From NCBI GenBank assembly GCA_035650255.1, contig DASRIA010000034.1:13893-77892 (forward strand): a stretch of DNA of 64,000 nucleotides, written 5' to 3'. Each line of letters opens with the position of its first letter. Position 1 is the stretch's first letter. Source of the DNA: DASRIA01 sp035650255. Its GTDB lineage: Bacteria > Actinomycetota > Thermoleophilia > Solirubrobacterales > JBBDJG01. Shown here in pieces: positions 40,246 through 48,707 of the stretch. Position numbers and translations under genes: made by a program. Under the pieces are notes generated by a model. That model saw only the letters and a list, made by a program, of their open reading frames with translations, searched no databases and was not told the origin of the DNA.

Positions 40246-40980
40246 TCAGTACAGCACGCGTTCCAGGTACAGCCCATGTGGCTCGGCCGTCGGGCCTGCC
40301 TGTGACCGCTCCGCTCCTCGCAGCAGGGACGTGAACTGCTCGAGGTGGCGCCGGCCCCCCGCCACCTCGAGCATCGTCCCGACCAGGACGCGCACCATGT
40401 GCCGCATGAACGTGTCCGCCTCGATCCAGAACTCGAGCACCTCCCCGTCGCGGCTCCACTCCGCCGCCGCGACGTCGCGCTCGAAACGCACGTGCTCGGT
40501 CTGGGTCGGCGTGAAGGCGGTGAAGTCGTGCGTGCCCACCAGCCGGCCGGCACACTCGTGCAGCATCCCTTCGTCGAGCGGATGCGGCCACCACAGCGCG
40601 CGGTCGCGCAGAAAGGGGCTCGGCGCCACCCGCGCAAGCACGCGGTAGCAATAGGTCCGCGACCGAGCATCCCGCCGCGCATCGAACCCGTCCGGCACCA
40701 CATCCACCGCGACCACGGAGACGTCCTGCGGAAGGATGCCGTTCAAAGACCGCAGCAACCCCCCACTCCCCACCTCCCCTTCACAAGCGAAGCTGACCAC
40801 CTGGCCCCTGGCGTGAACGCCCGTATCCGTGCGCCCGGCAACGGACAAGGCAGGTGGGGCACGGAGAAGCTTGCCGAGCGCGTCCGAAAGAACGCCCTCC
40901 ACGGTCCGCAGACCAGGTTGGTGCGCCCAGCCCCGGAAGCCGCCCCCGAAGTACTCGAGCGTGAGCTTGAAGGTGGTCAA
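40246..40980 (-). CDS. truA: tRNA pseudouridine(38-40) synthase TruA
   Basis: Converts uridines 38-40 of tRNA anticodon stems to pseudouridine. It has 244 residues. KLTLEYFGGGFRGWAHQPGLRTVEG, catalytic D52 in AGRTDTGVHARGQ, RTYCYRVL and the C-terminal FMRHMVRVLVGTMLEVAGG are canonical. Start TTG 40980. It is the last gene of the alpha ribosomal operon region, after rplQ, as in many actinobacteria and firmicutes. A strong hairpin lies in the gap to rplQ. Confidence 0.95.
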   Translation of the reverse strand: MTTFKLTLEYFGGGFRGWAHQPGLRTVEGVLSDALGKLLRAPPALSVAGRTDTGVHARGQVVSFACEGEVGSGGLLRSLNGILPQDVSVVAVDVVPDGFDARRDARSRTYCYRVLARVAPSPFLRDRALWWPHPLDEGMLHECAGRLVGTHDFTAFTPTQTEHVRFERDVAAAEWSRDGEVLEFWIEADTFMRHMVRVLVGTMLEVAGGRRHLEQFTSLLRGAERSQAGPTAEPHGLYLERVLY

Positions 40981-40997
40981 CGAAGGGCCGGAAGGGG

Positions 40998-41042
40998 GAG
41001 AGGTCCGATACTGACTCCCAAAGCGTCAGTAGCGGGCCTCTC
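40998..41042. terminator. Hairpin between rplQ and truA
   Basis: GAGAGG (40998-41003) pairs with CCTCTC (41037-41042), and inside it TACTGAC (41009-41015) pairs with GTCAGTA (41025-41031). It may end or attenuate the alpha operon before truA. No long T run follows, so partial read-through into truA is likely. Confidence 0.55.
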
Positions 41043-41058
41043 TCCCTGGAGGCCGGGC

Positions 41059-41412
41059 TTAGACCAGCTCCAGATAGACCATCTCGGTCGAGTCCGATCG
41101 CCGCGGCCCGAGCTTCAGGATGCGCGTATAGCCACCAGGCCGATCGATGTACCGAGGAGCGATCTCCTCGAACAGCTTGTGCACCACGAACTTGTCCTGG
41201 TTCAGCTGAGCCAGCGCCAGGCGCCGGGCGTGCAGGTCACCGCGCTTTGCGAGGGTGATCAGCTTCTCGACCTCCGGCTTGATCACCTTCGCCTTCGCTT
41301 CCGAGGTCTGCACACGCTCGTGCTGCAGCACCTGCGCGCACAGGTTGCGGATCAGCGCCTTGCGATGGCCGGCGTCGCGGGAGAGCTTGTTCCTCTTCTT
41401 CTGGTGGCGCAT
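41059..41412 (-). CDS. rplQ: 50S ribosomal protein L17
   Basis: Large-subunit protein near the tunnel exit. It has 117 residues. MRHQKKRNKLSRDAGHRKALIRNLCAQVLQ at the N-terminus and YTRILKLGPRRSDSTEMVYLELV at the end match L17. It lies 12 nt after rpoA and closes the alpha operon. Confidence 0.97.
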   Translation of the reverse strand: MRHQKKRNKLSRDAGHRKALIRNLCAQVLQHERVQTSEAKAKVIKPEVEKLITLAKRGDLHARRLALAQLNQDKFVVHKLFEEIAPRYIDRPGGYTRILKLGPRRSDSTEMVYLELV

Positions 41413-41424
41413 GGTTGCCGCAGT

Positions 41425-42390
41425 CTAGTCGTCACGCAGTCCCAGACCGCGCACGCGCAGGGTCTCCTTGACCTCCTCGATGCTCTTGCGGCCGAAGTTC
41501 GGGATCGCGCTGAGCTCGTTCTCCGACTTCAGCACCAGGTCGCCGATCGTCTGGATGCCCGCCCGCTTGAGGCAGTTGTACGACCGCACGCCCAGCTCCA
41601 GCTCCTCGATCAGGATGTCGTCCATCCCGTCCGCCGCCGGCACCGCCGCCAGGCCGCCCGTGACCTCGCCGGCGCCGTCACCGGGCGGGAGTCGCAGCCC
41701 CTCGATACGGCTCGGGTCGGTGAAGATCGACAGGCTCTGGATCAGCACCTCGGCCGCCTCGCGCAGGGCGGCCTGCGGGTCGACCGACCCGTCGGTCTCG
41801 ATGTCCAGGGTGAGCTTGTCGAAGTCGGTCCGCTGGCCGACGCGGGCCGCCTCGACGTTGTAGTTCACCCGCCGCACAGGCGAGAAGATCGAGTCGATCG
41901 GGATCACGCCGATCGGCTGGTCGTCCGACTTGTTGCCCTCCGCCGGGCGATAGCCGCGGCCGCGGCCGATCGTCAGGTAGACCTCGAGCTTGGCCTTCTT
42001 CTCCAGCGTGGCGATGTGCGTGTCCGGGTTGAGGATCTCGACGCCGGAGGGGAGGTCGATGTCACGCGCGGTGATCTCGCCGGGGCCGGTGGCGATCAGC
42101 GGCGCCTCCACCTCGCCCGCGTCGGTGTGCATCCGGCACACGACGTCCTTGAGGTTGAGCACGATGTCGGTGACGTCCTCCTTCACCCCTTTGATCGTCG
42201 AGAACTCATGCGCCACCCCCTCGATGCGCACGGAAGTGACTGCCGCACCGACTAGGGACGACAGCAGCACGCGGCGCAGCGAGTTGCCGAACGTGTAGCC
42301 GAAACCACGGTCGAGTGGCTCGACGGTGAAGCTGCCCTTGTTGTCCTGGATCTGCTCGGCTGTGATCTTGGGGATCTGAAAGTCCAACAT
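41425..42390 (-). CDS. rpoA: DNA-directed RNA polymerase subunit alpha
   Basis: Scaffold subunit of RNA polymerase; the C-terminal domain contacts promoters and activators. It has 321 residues from ATG 42390 with GGAGG upstream; a longer frame is not homologous. The N-terminal domain FTVEPLDRGFGYTFGNSLRRVLLSSLVGAAVTSVRIEGVAHEFS and the alpha-CTD LGVRSYNCLKRAGIQTIGDLV and FGRKSIEEVKETL are standard. It has the usual alpha-operon location between rpsD and rplQ. Confidence 0.98.
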   Translation of the reverse strand: MLDFQIPKITAEQIQDNKGSFTVEPLDRGFGYTFGNSLRRVLLSSLVGAAVTSVRIEGVAHEFSTIKGVKEDVTDIVLNLKDVVCRMHTDAGEVEAPLIATGPGEITARDIDLPSGVEILNPDTHIATLEKKAKLEVYLTIGRGRGYRPAEGNKSDDQPIGVIPIDSIFSPVRRVNYNVEAARVGQRTDFDKLTLDIETDGSVDPQAALREAAEVLIQSLSIFTDPSRIEGLRLPPGDGAGEVTGGLAAVPAADGMDDILIEELELGVRSYNCLKRAGIQTIGDLVLKSENELSAIPNFGRKSIEEVKETLRVRGLGLRDD

Positions 42391-42485
42391 GGTGGTTAGT
42401 TCCTCCGAACTGGAATTGGGCCCGAGCGCCGTGTCTCCTGAGAGCCGGGCTCGAGGCAAACCCGTTCGCGGCTGGCCGCGAACGG

Positions 42486-43106
42486 CTACTTCGAATACAG
42501 CTCGACGATGAGCTGCTCTTGGACGGGCGCGCTGATCTCGTCCCGCTCGGGGAGTCGCAGCACGTTGGCCGTCAGCGAGTCGTAGTCGGCCTGCAACCAG
42601 GCCGGCACGGTCGCGGTGCCTTCCGTGGCTTCACGGATCAAGGGAATTGCACTGGAGCCCTCCCGCACCGAGATGATTTCGCCAGGCTTGACCTGGTACG
42701 ACGGCACGTTCACACGCCGCCCGTTGACCAGGAAGTGGCCGTGGTTGACGAGCTGGCGCGCCTGACGCCGGGAGGCCGCGAATCCGAGCCTCACCAGCAC
42801 GTTGTCCAGGCGCCGCTCGAGCAGGCGCAGCAGGTTCTCGCCGGTCACACCGGCCTGCCGGCTGGCCTTGGCGTAGTAGTTGCGGAACTGCTTCTCGAGC
42901 ACCTGGTAGTAGCGGCGCGCCTTCTGCTTCTCGCGCAGCTGGTGCCGGTACTCGGAAGCCCGCACGCGGCCGCGGCCGTGGTCCCCGGGGGGATAGGGCC
43001 TGCGCTCGACCGCGCACTTGTCCGTGAGACAGCGCTCGCCCTTGAGGAACAGCTTCTGCCCCTCGCGGCGGCACTGCTTGCACTGCGGTCCGATGTCTCT
43101 TGCCAT
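42486..43106 (-). CDS. rpsD: 30S ribosomal protein S4
   Basis: Primary 16S rRNA-binding and assembly protein; in E. coli it represses the alpha operon. It has 206 residues. The N-terminus has four cysteines (CKQCRREGQ and GERCLTDKC), so this is the zinc-binding (C+) form. The S4 RNA-binding domain RRLDNVLVRLGFAASRRQARQLVNHGHFLVNGRRVNVPS follows. The separation from rpoA is about 95 nt, the longest gap inside the operon. Confidence 0.98.
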   Translation of the reverse strand: MARDIGPQCKQCRREGQKLFLKGERCLTDKCAVERRPYPPGDHGRGRVRASEYRHQLREKQKARRYYQVLEKQFRNYYAKASRQAGVTGENLLRLLERRLDNVLVRLGFAASRRQARQLVNHGHFLVNGRRVNVPSYQVKPGEIISVREGSSAIPLIREATEGTATVPAWLQADYDSLTANVLRLPERDEISAPVQEQLIVELYSK

Positions 43107-43170
43107 TTGTAGTCGCTTCTAGTCTCGAAGAATTAGGGCTGCGCCGACCAAGAGTCCTGTGCTTCGCGCC

Positions 43171-43569
43171 TCATACGCGGCGCCGCTTGCGCGGGCGGCA
43201 GCCGTTGTGGGCCTGCGGGGTCACGTCCTTCACGCCGGTCACCTCGAGCCCGGCCGCCTGTAGCGAGCGGATCGCGGTCTCGCGTCCGGAGCCCGGCCCC
43301 TTCACGTGGCACTCGACCTTCTGGAGGCCGTGCTCCATGCCCTTGCGGGCTGCGGCCTCGGCGGTCACCTGGGCCGCGAACGGCGTGGACTTGCGCGAGC
43401 CCTTGAAGCCGGCGCCACCGGCGGACTCCCAGGCGATCACGTTGCCCTCGCGGTCGGTGAGGGTGACGATCGTGTTGTTGAAGGACGTCTTGATGTGGGC
43501 CTGGCCCACGGGAATGTTCTTGCGCACACGGCGCCGGCCGCGGGGCCGTCCGGGTCTTGCCTGGGGCAT
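43171..43569 (-). CDS. rpsK: 30S ribosomal protein S11
   Basis: Small-subunit platform protein near the E site. It has 132 residues. GQAHIKTSFNNTIVTLTDREGNVIAWESAGGAGFKGSRKSTPFAAQ and the C-terminal DVTPQAHNGCRPRKRRRV are the usual S11 landmarks. It follows rpsM by 23 nt. Confidence 0.98.
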   Translation of the reverse strand: MPQARPGRPRGRRRVRKNIPVGQAHIKTSFNNTIVTLTDREGNVIAWESAGGAGFKGSRKSTPFAAQVTAEAAARKGMEHGLQKVECHVKGPGSGRETAIRSLQAAGLEVTGVKDVTPQAHNGCRPRKRRRV

Positions 43570-43592
43570 TGGTTAGGCGATCCCCCTGAGGC

Positions 43593-43973
43593 TCACTTGG
43601 ACACCTTCTTCTTCTGCGCCACCTGGCCGCGGCGCGGGCCCTTGCGGCCGCGCGCGTTCGTCTTCGTGCGCTGGCCGCGGACCGGAAGGCCGCGCCGGTG
43701 GCGCTGGCCCCGGTAGGTACCGGTCTCGGTGAGCCGCTTGATGTCCTGCGAGCGCTCCCGCCGCAGGTCTCCCTCGACCACGAGGTCGTTGTCGATCGCC
43801 TCGCGCAGCTTGATGATCTCGTCGTCGGTGAGGTCCTTGACGTAGCGGTCCGGCGGGATGCCCGTCTTCTTCAGCACCTCGTTGGAACGCGAGCGACCGA
43901 CCCCGAATATCGAGGTGAGGCCGATCTCGATTCGCTTGTTGAGCGGGATGTTGACCCCTGCGATTCTTGCCAT
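43593..43973 (-). CDS. rpsM: 30S ribosomal protein S13
   Basis: Head protein of the small subunit that contacts the large subunit and tRNA. It has 126 residues. MARIAGVNIPLNKRIEIGLTSIFGVGRSRSNEVL and the C-terminal RGLPVRGQRTKTNARGRKGP are canonical. It follows rpmJ by 18 nt. Confidence 0.98.
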   Translation of the reverse strand: MARIAGVNIPLNKRIEIGLTSIFGVGRSRSNEVLKKTGIPPDRYVKDLTDDEIIKLREAIDNDLVVEGDLRRERSQDIKRLTETGTYRGQRHRRGLPVRGQRTKTNARGRKGPRRGQVAQKKKVSK

Positions 43974-43991
43974 GGAATACCTCTGGCTTGT

Positions 43992-44105
43992 CTAGCCTTG
44001 ACGCTGCTTGTGACGCGGGTTCTGGCAGATGATCAGGACCACCCCGCGGCGGCGGATCACCTTGCACTTTTCGCACATGGGCTTTACCGAGGCGCGTACC
44101 TTCAC
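43992..44105 (-). CDS. rpmJ: 50S ribosomal protein L36
   Basis: 37 residues, starting GTG 44105: VKVRASVKPMCEKCKVIRR, then GVVLIICQNPRHKQRQG. Zinc ligands are C11, C14, C27 and H32, so it is the zinc (C+) form. It is short, but sequence and position (before rpsM) leave no doubt. The usual infA gene upstream is missing. Confidence 0.96.
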   Translation of the reverse strand: MKVRASVKPMCEKCKVIRRRGVVLIICQNPRHKQRQG

Positions 44106-44292
44106 GTCCGTCCGTTTCTCGAGAGATAGCCCTGCCCGCCCCAGGAGTTGGGCCGGCGAGCCCTGCATTCGGGCACGGCCAGAGGCCGCGCGCGACCGGT
44201 AAAGGCTAGCAAAGCGCCTCGGAAGAAATATCCAGGGGATTTCGCCCTCACCTGAGGTCCTGTGGCGTCGCCCAACGCCCCGCCGCCGACCA
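44106..44292 (-). promoter_or_regulatory. Leader/promoter region of the rpmJ-rplQ (alpha) operon
   Basis: 187 bases between map and rpmJ where infA would be expected. On the minus strand TAGCCT (44203-44208) is a candidate -10, giving a ~90-nt leader that is GC-rich and can form hairpins. This may be the site of S4 feedback control, as in the E. coli alpha operon (inference). I see no coding sequence for IF-1 here. Confidence 0.4.
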
Positions 44293-45066
44293 TCAGGCTG
44301 CGGCGCGATCCTGCTTGAGATGCCATGGGGTCAGGATCCGGGGGCCCTCCGCGGTCACCGCGATGGTGTGCTCGAAATGGGCCGTGAGGGAGCCGTCCTG
44401 GGAATAGATGGCCCAGTTGTCGTCCCCCATCCGGACCGCGTGGCCGCCCGCGCACACCATCGGCTCGACGCAGAAGACCATGCCCTCCTCGAGCACCATG
44501 CCCCGGCCGGCTTCGCCGAAGTTCGGCACCTGCGGGTCCTCGTGCATCTGCCGGCCGATCCCGTGGCCGACCAGCGAGCGGATCACGGACAGGCCGTCGC
44601 GCTCCACCCGCTCCTGGACGGCGTGGGAGACGTCGCCCAGGCGGTTGCCCGGCACGGCCTGCGCGGTGGCGGCCTCGAGCGACTCGCGGGTCGCCTTCAG
44701 CAGGCGGGCCGCGGTCGGGCTGACGGGGCGCAGCGCCACGGTCAGCGCGGCGTCGGCAACCCAGCCCTCGTACACCACGCCCACGTCGATCGACAGCACG
44801 TCGCCGGAGACCAGCTCGTAATCGCCGGGGATGCCGTGCACGACCATCGAGTTGGGGGACGTGCAGATCGATGCGGGAAAGCCCCGGTACCCCTTGAACG
44901 CAGGCTCGCCGCCCCGCCCGCGAATGAACTTGTCCCCCGCCCGGTCGAGGTCGGCCGTCGTGACGCCCGGCCGGCACATCCCGCGCAGCATGCTCAGGCA
45001 GCCGGCGACGATCTCGCCGGCCTCGGCCATGACCTCGATCTCTTCGGGTGTCTTGCGGACGATCAA
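44293..45066 (-). CDS. map: Methionine aminopeptidase, type I
   Basis: Removes initiator methionine from nascent proteins. It has 257 residues from TTG 45066, which overlaps the adk stop by four bases (TTGA). The start fits the family beginning (LIVRKTPEEIEVMAEAG). Metal ligands lie in LSIDVGVVYEGWVADAALT (two Asp), GHGIGRQMHEDP (His), FCVEPMV (Glu) and FEHTIAV region (Glu). It is in the standard secY-adk-map order. Confidence 0.96.
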   Translation of the reverse strand: MIVRKTPEEIEVMAEAGEIVAGCLSMLRGMCRPGVTTADLDRAGDKFIRGRGGEPAFKGYRGFPASICTSPNSMVVHGIPGDYELVSGDVLSIDVGVVYEGWVADAALTVALRPVSPTAARLLKATRESLEAATAQAVPGNRLGDVSHAVQERVERDGLSVIRSLVGHGIGRQMHEDPQVPNFGEAGRGMVLEEGMVFCVEPMVCAGGHAVRMGDDNWAIYSQDGSLTAHFEHTIAVTAEGPRILTPWHLKQDRAAA

Positions 45067-45737
45067 ACCTTTTCCTCGAACTTCAGGCTCGCGAGCGTCG
45101 CCCGGATGGCATCGCCGACCTTCTCCGGATCGCGGGCCCCGTCCACCCGGCGCAGCATCCCCTTGCGCTCGTAGTACCCGATCAGCGGCTCCGTCTTGTC
45201 GTGGTACTGCTGTAGCCGGTGCTGGATGACCTCGGGCTTGTCGTCGTCGCGCTGCACCAGGCGGCTGCCGTCCATGTCGCATCGCTCCGGGTGCTTCGGC
45301 GGGTCGAACTTCAAATGGAAGTTGTGCTGGCCCTTGACGCACACGCGGCGTCCCGAGAGCCGGTCCACGACGGTTTCCTCGTCGACGTCGATCAGCAGGG
45401 CCGCCCCCAGCGACCGGCCACGCTTCTCGAGCTCCTCGTCGAGCGCCTGTGCCTGCCGCTCCGTGCGCGGGAAGCCGTCGAGGATGAAGCCCTTGCTCGT
45501 GTCCTGCTTCTCCAGGCAGTCGAGGATCATGGCGATGATCAGGTCATCGGGCACGAGGTCGCCGCGGTCCATGTACTCCTTTGCCTTCACGCCCAGCTCG
45601 GTCTCGTCGCGCACGGCGTCGCGCAGCATGTTCCCGGTGGCCAGATAGGGAAGGCCGAAGTCCTTTACGAGCCGCTCCGCCTGAGTGCCTTTTCCAGCGC
45701 CGGGTGGACCGAGCAGTATCAAGTTCAGCTCAGGCAC
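45063..45737 (-). CDS. adk: Adenylate kinase
   Basis: Interconverts ATP + AMP and 2 ADP. It has 224 residues. P-loop GPPGAGKGT (10-18), TGNMLRDAV, GFPRTERQAQALDE and the long-form LID domain. The LID keeps only two of the four usual zinc cysteines (RRVCVKGQHNFH and PERCDMDG, where CxxC has become C-V-K-G and C-D-M-D), so zinc binding is probably lost or altered. Seven nt after secY; overlaps map by four bases. Confidence 0.97.
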   Translation of the reverse strand: MPELNLILLGPPGAGKGTQAERLVKDFGLPYLATGNMLRDAVRDETELGVKAKEYMDRGDLVPDDLIIAMILDCLEKQDTSKGFILDGFPRTERQAQALDEELEKRGRSLGAALLIDVDEETVVDRLSGRRVCVKGQHNFHLKFDPPKHPERCDMDGSRLVQRDDDKPEVIQHRLQQYHDKTEPLIGYYERKGMLRRVDGARDPEKVGDAIRATLASLKFEEKV

Positions 45738-45744
45738 GGCCGGG

Positions 45745-47016
45745 CTATTTCAAGAAGCCCTCGTAGTTGCGCATCATGAGCTGCGCCTCCAGCTGCTTCA
45801 CAGTGTCGAGCGCGACGCCGATCGCGATCAGCAGCGAGGTGCCGCCGAAGTAGAAGTTGGCGCCGGTCTGGTTGAACAGCAGCGTGGGGAACGCGGCCAC
45901 GACCGCGAGGAAGATCGCTCCCGGGAACGTCAGGCGGGCCAGGATGCGATCCAGGTACTCGGCCGTCGGGCGGCCGGGGCGTACGCCGGGTATGAAGCCC
46001 CCGTATTTCTTGAGGTTGTCGGCCTGGTCCACCGGGTTGAAGGTGACCGCCGTATAGAAGTACGTGAAGATGAAGATGAAGAAGCATTCGCCCACGATGA
46101 ACGCCCAGCCGTTGGGATTGAAGAACGCGGAGACGTCCTGCGCCCATTGCGCCTGGCTCAGCTCCCCGATGGTCGGCGGGAACGCCATGATCGAGGCGGC
46201 GAAGATCACGGGGATCACGCCCGCCATGTTCACGCGCAGCGGCAGGTAGGTGGAACCGCCGCTCGTCATGCGGCGCCCCACGACCCGCTTCGCGTACTGG
46301 ACCGGAATCCGGCGCTGCCCCTCCTGGATGAAGACGATGCCGACGATCACGGCCAGCGCGATGAACGGCATCATCACGACGAAGACCTGATCCGGGTTCG
46401 TCCACCACGCCTGCACGCCGGGCAGCAGGCCGGCGACGATCGACGCGAAGATCATCAGTGAGATGCCGTTGCCGATGCCGCGCTGGGTGATCAGCTCACC
46501 CATCCACATGAGCAGCGTGCAGCCGGCGGTCAGCGTGACCATGATCATGAAGAGCTTGCCGAAGGTGAGCGTGCCGACGATGCTCTCGCCCGACTGGTTG
46601 CCGATCGTCCGGAACAGGAACACGAAGCCGAGCGACTGCGCGGCGGCCAGGGCGACCGTCAGGTAGCGGGTGTACTGCGTGATCTTCTGCTGCCCCACCT
46701 CGCCCTCTTTCTGGAGCTTCTCCAGCGTGGGAACGGCGACGGTCAGGAGCTGCAGGATGATCGACGCGGTGATGTAGGGCATGATCCCCAGCGAGAAGAT
46801 CGCGAAGTTCTGCAGCCCGCCTCCGGAGAACAGGTTGAGGAAGCCGAGGATGTTGGACCCGTTGAAGCTGTCCCCCACGCTCTTCACCGCGTCCACGTCG
46901 ACGCCGGGGACCGGCACCACCGCACCCAGGCGGTAGAGCGCCAGGATCGCGGCCGTGAACAGGATCTTCCGCCGGATCTCGGGAACGCTGAATGCGTTGG
47001 CGATCGTCGCGATCAT
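45745..47016 (-). CDS. secY: Protein translocase subunit SecY
   Basis: Channel of the Sec translocon in the cytoplasmic membrane. It has 423 residues with ten membrane helices. VPVPGVDVDAVKSVGDSFNGSNILGFLNLFSGGGLQNFAIFSLGIMPYITASIILQLL marks the plug and second helix; GIGNGISLMIFASIVAGL and RRIPVQYAKRVVGRRMTSGGSTYLPLRVNMAGVIPVIFA are the conserved central and fifth cytoplasmic loops. The C-terminus MMRNYEGFLK is canonical. It overlaps rplO by four bases. Confidence 0.98.
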   Translation of the reverse strand: MIATIANAFSVPEIRRKILFTAAILALYRLGAVVPVPGVDVDAVKSVGDSFNGSNILGFLNLFSGGGLQNFAIFSLGIMPYITASIILQLLTVAVPTLEKLQKEGEVGQQKITQYTRYLTVALAAAQSLGFVFLFRTIGNQSGESIVGTLTFGKLFMIMVTLTAGCTLLMWMGELITQRGIGNGISLMIFASIVAGLLPGVQAWWTNPDQVFVVMMPFIALAVIVGIVFIQEGQRRIPVQYAKRVVGRRMTSGGSTYLPLRVNMAGVIPVIFAASIMAFPPTIGELSQAQWAQDVSAFFNPNGWAFIVGECFFIFIFTYFYTAVTFNPVDQADNLKKYGGFIPGVRPGRPTAEYLDRILARLTFPGAIFLAVVAAFPTLLFNQTGANFYFGGTSLLIAIGVALDTVKQLEAQLMMRNYEGFLK

Positions 47017-47531
47017 GACTTGCTGCGCCTCCAGGGCTCCTTCGGCGGGATCACCGTGCAGGTGCCGCCGGCGCTCTCGATGGCCTCGCGCGCCTTTGCG
47101 CTGAACCCGTGCGCCGACACGACCAGGTTCTTGCGCTCGACCTCACCCCGGGCCAGGATCTTGACCGGAGTGTCCTTGCGCGTCGCCAGACCACGCGCCC
47201 GCAGCGTCGCGGGCGTCACCTCCTCGCCGTCCTCGAAGCGGTTGAGGTCCGCGAGGTTGACCGGCTGGTTGTGGGTGCGGAAGGGCTCGAAGGGCATGGA
47301 CTTCTTCATGTGCGGGCCGCGCAGCTTGCGCATCCGCATGTGCAGCGGGTTCTGGCCGCCCTCGTAGCCCGCCTTGCGCTTGTTGCCGGAGCGCGCGCCG
47401 GCGCCCTTCTGGCCGCGCCCCGCGGTCCGGCCGTAACCCGAGCCCTCGCCCCGGCCGACGCGCTTGCGCGCCTTGCGCGCACCGCGCGGCGGAGTCAGCG
47501 TGTGCAGGCCGATGTCGGCGTCTTCAGGCAT
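47013..47531 (-). CDS. rplO: 50S ribosomal protein L15
   Basis: Late-assembly large-subunit protein. It has 172 residues, slightly longer than E. coli (144). IGLHTLTPPRGARKARKRVGRGEGSGYGRTAGRGQKGAGARSG is the Gly/Arg-rich N-terminal tail, and KNLVVSAHGFSAKAREAIESAGGTC the globular end. It overlaps rpmD by eight bases and secY by four. Confidence 0.97.
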   Translation of the reverse strand: MPEDADIGLHTLTPPRGARKARKRVGRGEGSGYGRTAGRGQKGAGARSGNKRKAGYEGGQNPLHMRMRKLRGPHMKKSMPFEPFRTHNQPVNLADLNRFEDGEEVTPATLRARGLATRKDTPVKILARGEVERKNLVVSAHGFSAKAREAIESAGGTCTVIPPKEPWRRSKS

Positions 47532-47715
47532 TTGCCGTCTCCTCGATCTCGACCAGATGGGCCACGCGCCGCAGCATTCCCCGCAGCGCAGGATTGTCGG
47601 ACCGCTCCGTCGTCGTGCCGATGCCGCGCAGGCCCAGGGAGCGCAGGGTCTCGCGCTGCGGGCGGTTCGCCCCCGCGGCGCTGCGACGCTGCCTGATCAC
47701 GAGCTTGGAGGCCAT
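47524..47715 (-). CDS. rpmD: 50S ribosomal protein L30
   Basis: 63 residues from ATG 47715. KLVIRQRRSAAGANRPQRETLRSLGLRGIGTTTERSDNPALRGMLRRVAHLVEIEE shows the family KLxxxxS-G and R-TL--LGL pattern. It lies four nt after rpsE and overlaps rplO by eight bases. Confidence 0.95.
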   Translation of the reverse strand: MASKLVIRQRRSAAGANRPQRETLRSLGLRGIGTTTERSDNPALRGMLRRVAHLVEIEETANA

Positions 47716-47719
47716 GCTC

Positions 47720-48313
47720 CTACTCCGCTGCCGCCCCGGCGGGAGCAGGCGCAGCCGCCGTCTCGTCACCGGATGCGACGCTCTTCGCGGCGGGCCGCTC
47801 CTCCAGGCCGAGCACTTCGGCCACGGTCTTGCCGCGCAGCGCGGCGATCTCCTCGGGCCGCTTCAGGCCGCGGAGCCCCGCGACCGTCGCCTTCACGAGG
47901 TTGATCGGGTTCTGCGTGCCGAGGCTCTTGGACAGCACGTCCTTGATGCCGGCCAGCTCGAGCACGGCGCGCACGGGGCCGCCGGCGATCACGCCGGTTC
48001 CCTCCGAGGCGGGCTTCAGGAGCACCTGCCCGGAGCCGTAGCGGCCGACGATCTGATGCGTGATCGTCTGGTGGTGCTTCGGGACGCGGAAAAGGCTCTT
48101 CTTGCCGCGCTCCACCGCCTTCTGGATCGCGAGCGGCACCTCGTTGGCCTTGCCGTAGCCCACGCCGACGATCTGGTCCTCGTCGCCGACCACCACCAGG
48201 GCGGTGAACGAGAAGCGCCGGCCGCCCTTCACGACCTTCGCCACGCGGTTGATGGCCACGACCCGTTCCTGGAGGTCGAGTCCCTGGGGGTTTATGCGAT
48301 CGTCGCGGGCCAT
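47720..48313 (-). CDS. rpsE: 30S ribosomal protein S5
   Basis: Decoding-fidelity protein of the small subunit. It has 197 residues. LQERVVAINRVAKVVKGGRRFSFTALVVVGD (N-terminal dsRBD-like), GVGYGKANEVPLAIQKAVERGKKSL and GTGVIAGGPVRAVLELAGIKDVLSKSLGTQNPINLVKATV are canonical. A ~20-residue Ala/Pro/Glu tail extends the C-terminus. It lies 34 nt after rplR. Confidence 0.98.
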   Translation of the reverse strand: MARDDRINPQGLDLQERVVAINRVAKVVKGGRRFSFTALVVVGDEDQIVGVGYGKANEVPLAIQKAVERGKKSLFRVPKHHQTITHQIVGRYGSGQVLLKPASEGTGVIAGGPVRAVLELAGIKDVLSKSLGTQNPINLVKATVAGLRGLKRPEEIAALRGKTVAEVLGLEERPAAKSVASGDETAAAPAPAGAAAE

Positions 48314-48347
48314 TTCGTGAGGGTACTAAAGGGGTCTGTCTAGACCG

Positions 48348-48707
48348 TTAGAACTTGAGCCCGCCTTCGCGGGCGCCGTCGGCAAGCGCTTTCACGCGGC
48401 CGTGGTACTTGTAGCCGCCCCGGTCGAAGACGCATGCCTCCACGCCGGCGTCGGCGGCTCGCTGCGCCAGGACCTCGCCCACGCGCTTGGCCTGGTCCAT
48501 CGCCTTGAGCCCGCGGAGGTCCGGCTCGAACCACCGCACGGAGGCGACGGTGTGGCCGCGGTCGTCGTCGATGAGCTGGGCCACGAGGCCGCGGTTCGAG
48601 CGGAACACGGACAGCCGGGGGCGCTCGGCGGTGCCGACAGCTCGCGCCCGGATGCGCCGGCGGCGCCGGTCGCGGCGCGCGCGCTTCTCGATGACCGCGG
48701 TCGTCAT
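48348..48707 (-). CDS. rplR: 50S ribosomal protein L18
   Basis: Binds 5S rRNA together with L5. It has 119 residues. RPRLSVFRSNRGLVAQLIDDDRGHTVASV, AKRVGEVLAQRAADAGVEACVFDRGGYKYHGRVKALADGAREGGLKF are family landmarks. It overlaps rplF by four bases (ATGA-type). Confidence 0.97.
   Translation of the reverse strand: MTTAVIEKRARRDRRRRRIRARAVGTAERPRLSVFRSNRGLVAQLIDDDRGHTVASVRWFEPDLRGLKAMDQAKRVGEVLAQRAADAGVEACVFDRGGYKYHGRVKALADGAREGGLKF

Noticed and set aside
44102..44977. Possible infA or other gene in a minus-strand frame between map and rpmJ
   Set aside because: No IF-1 sequence (no KVRPGDRVVVE-like motif); it is an alternate frame of map.
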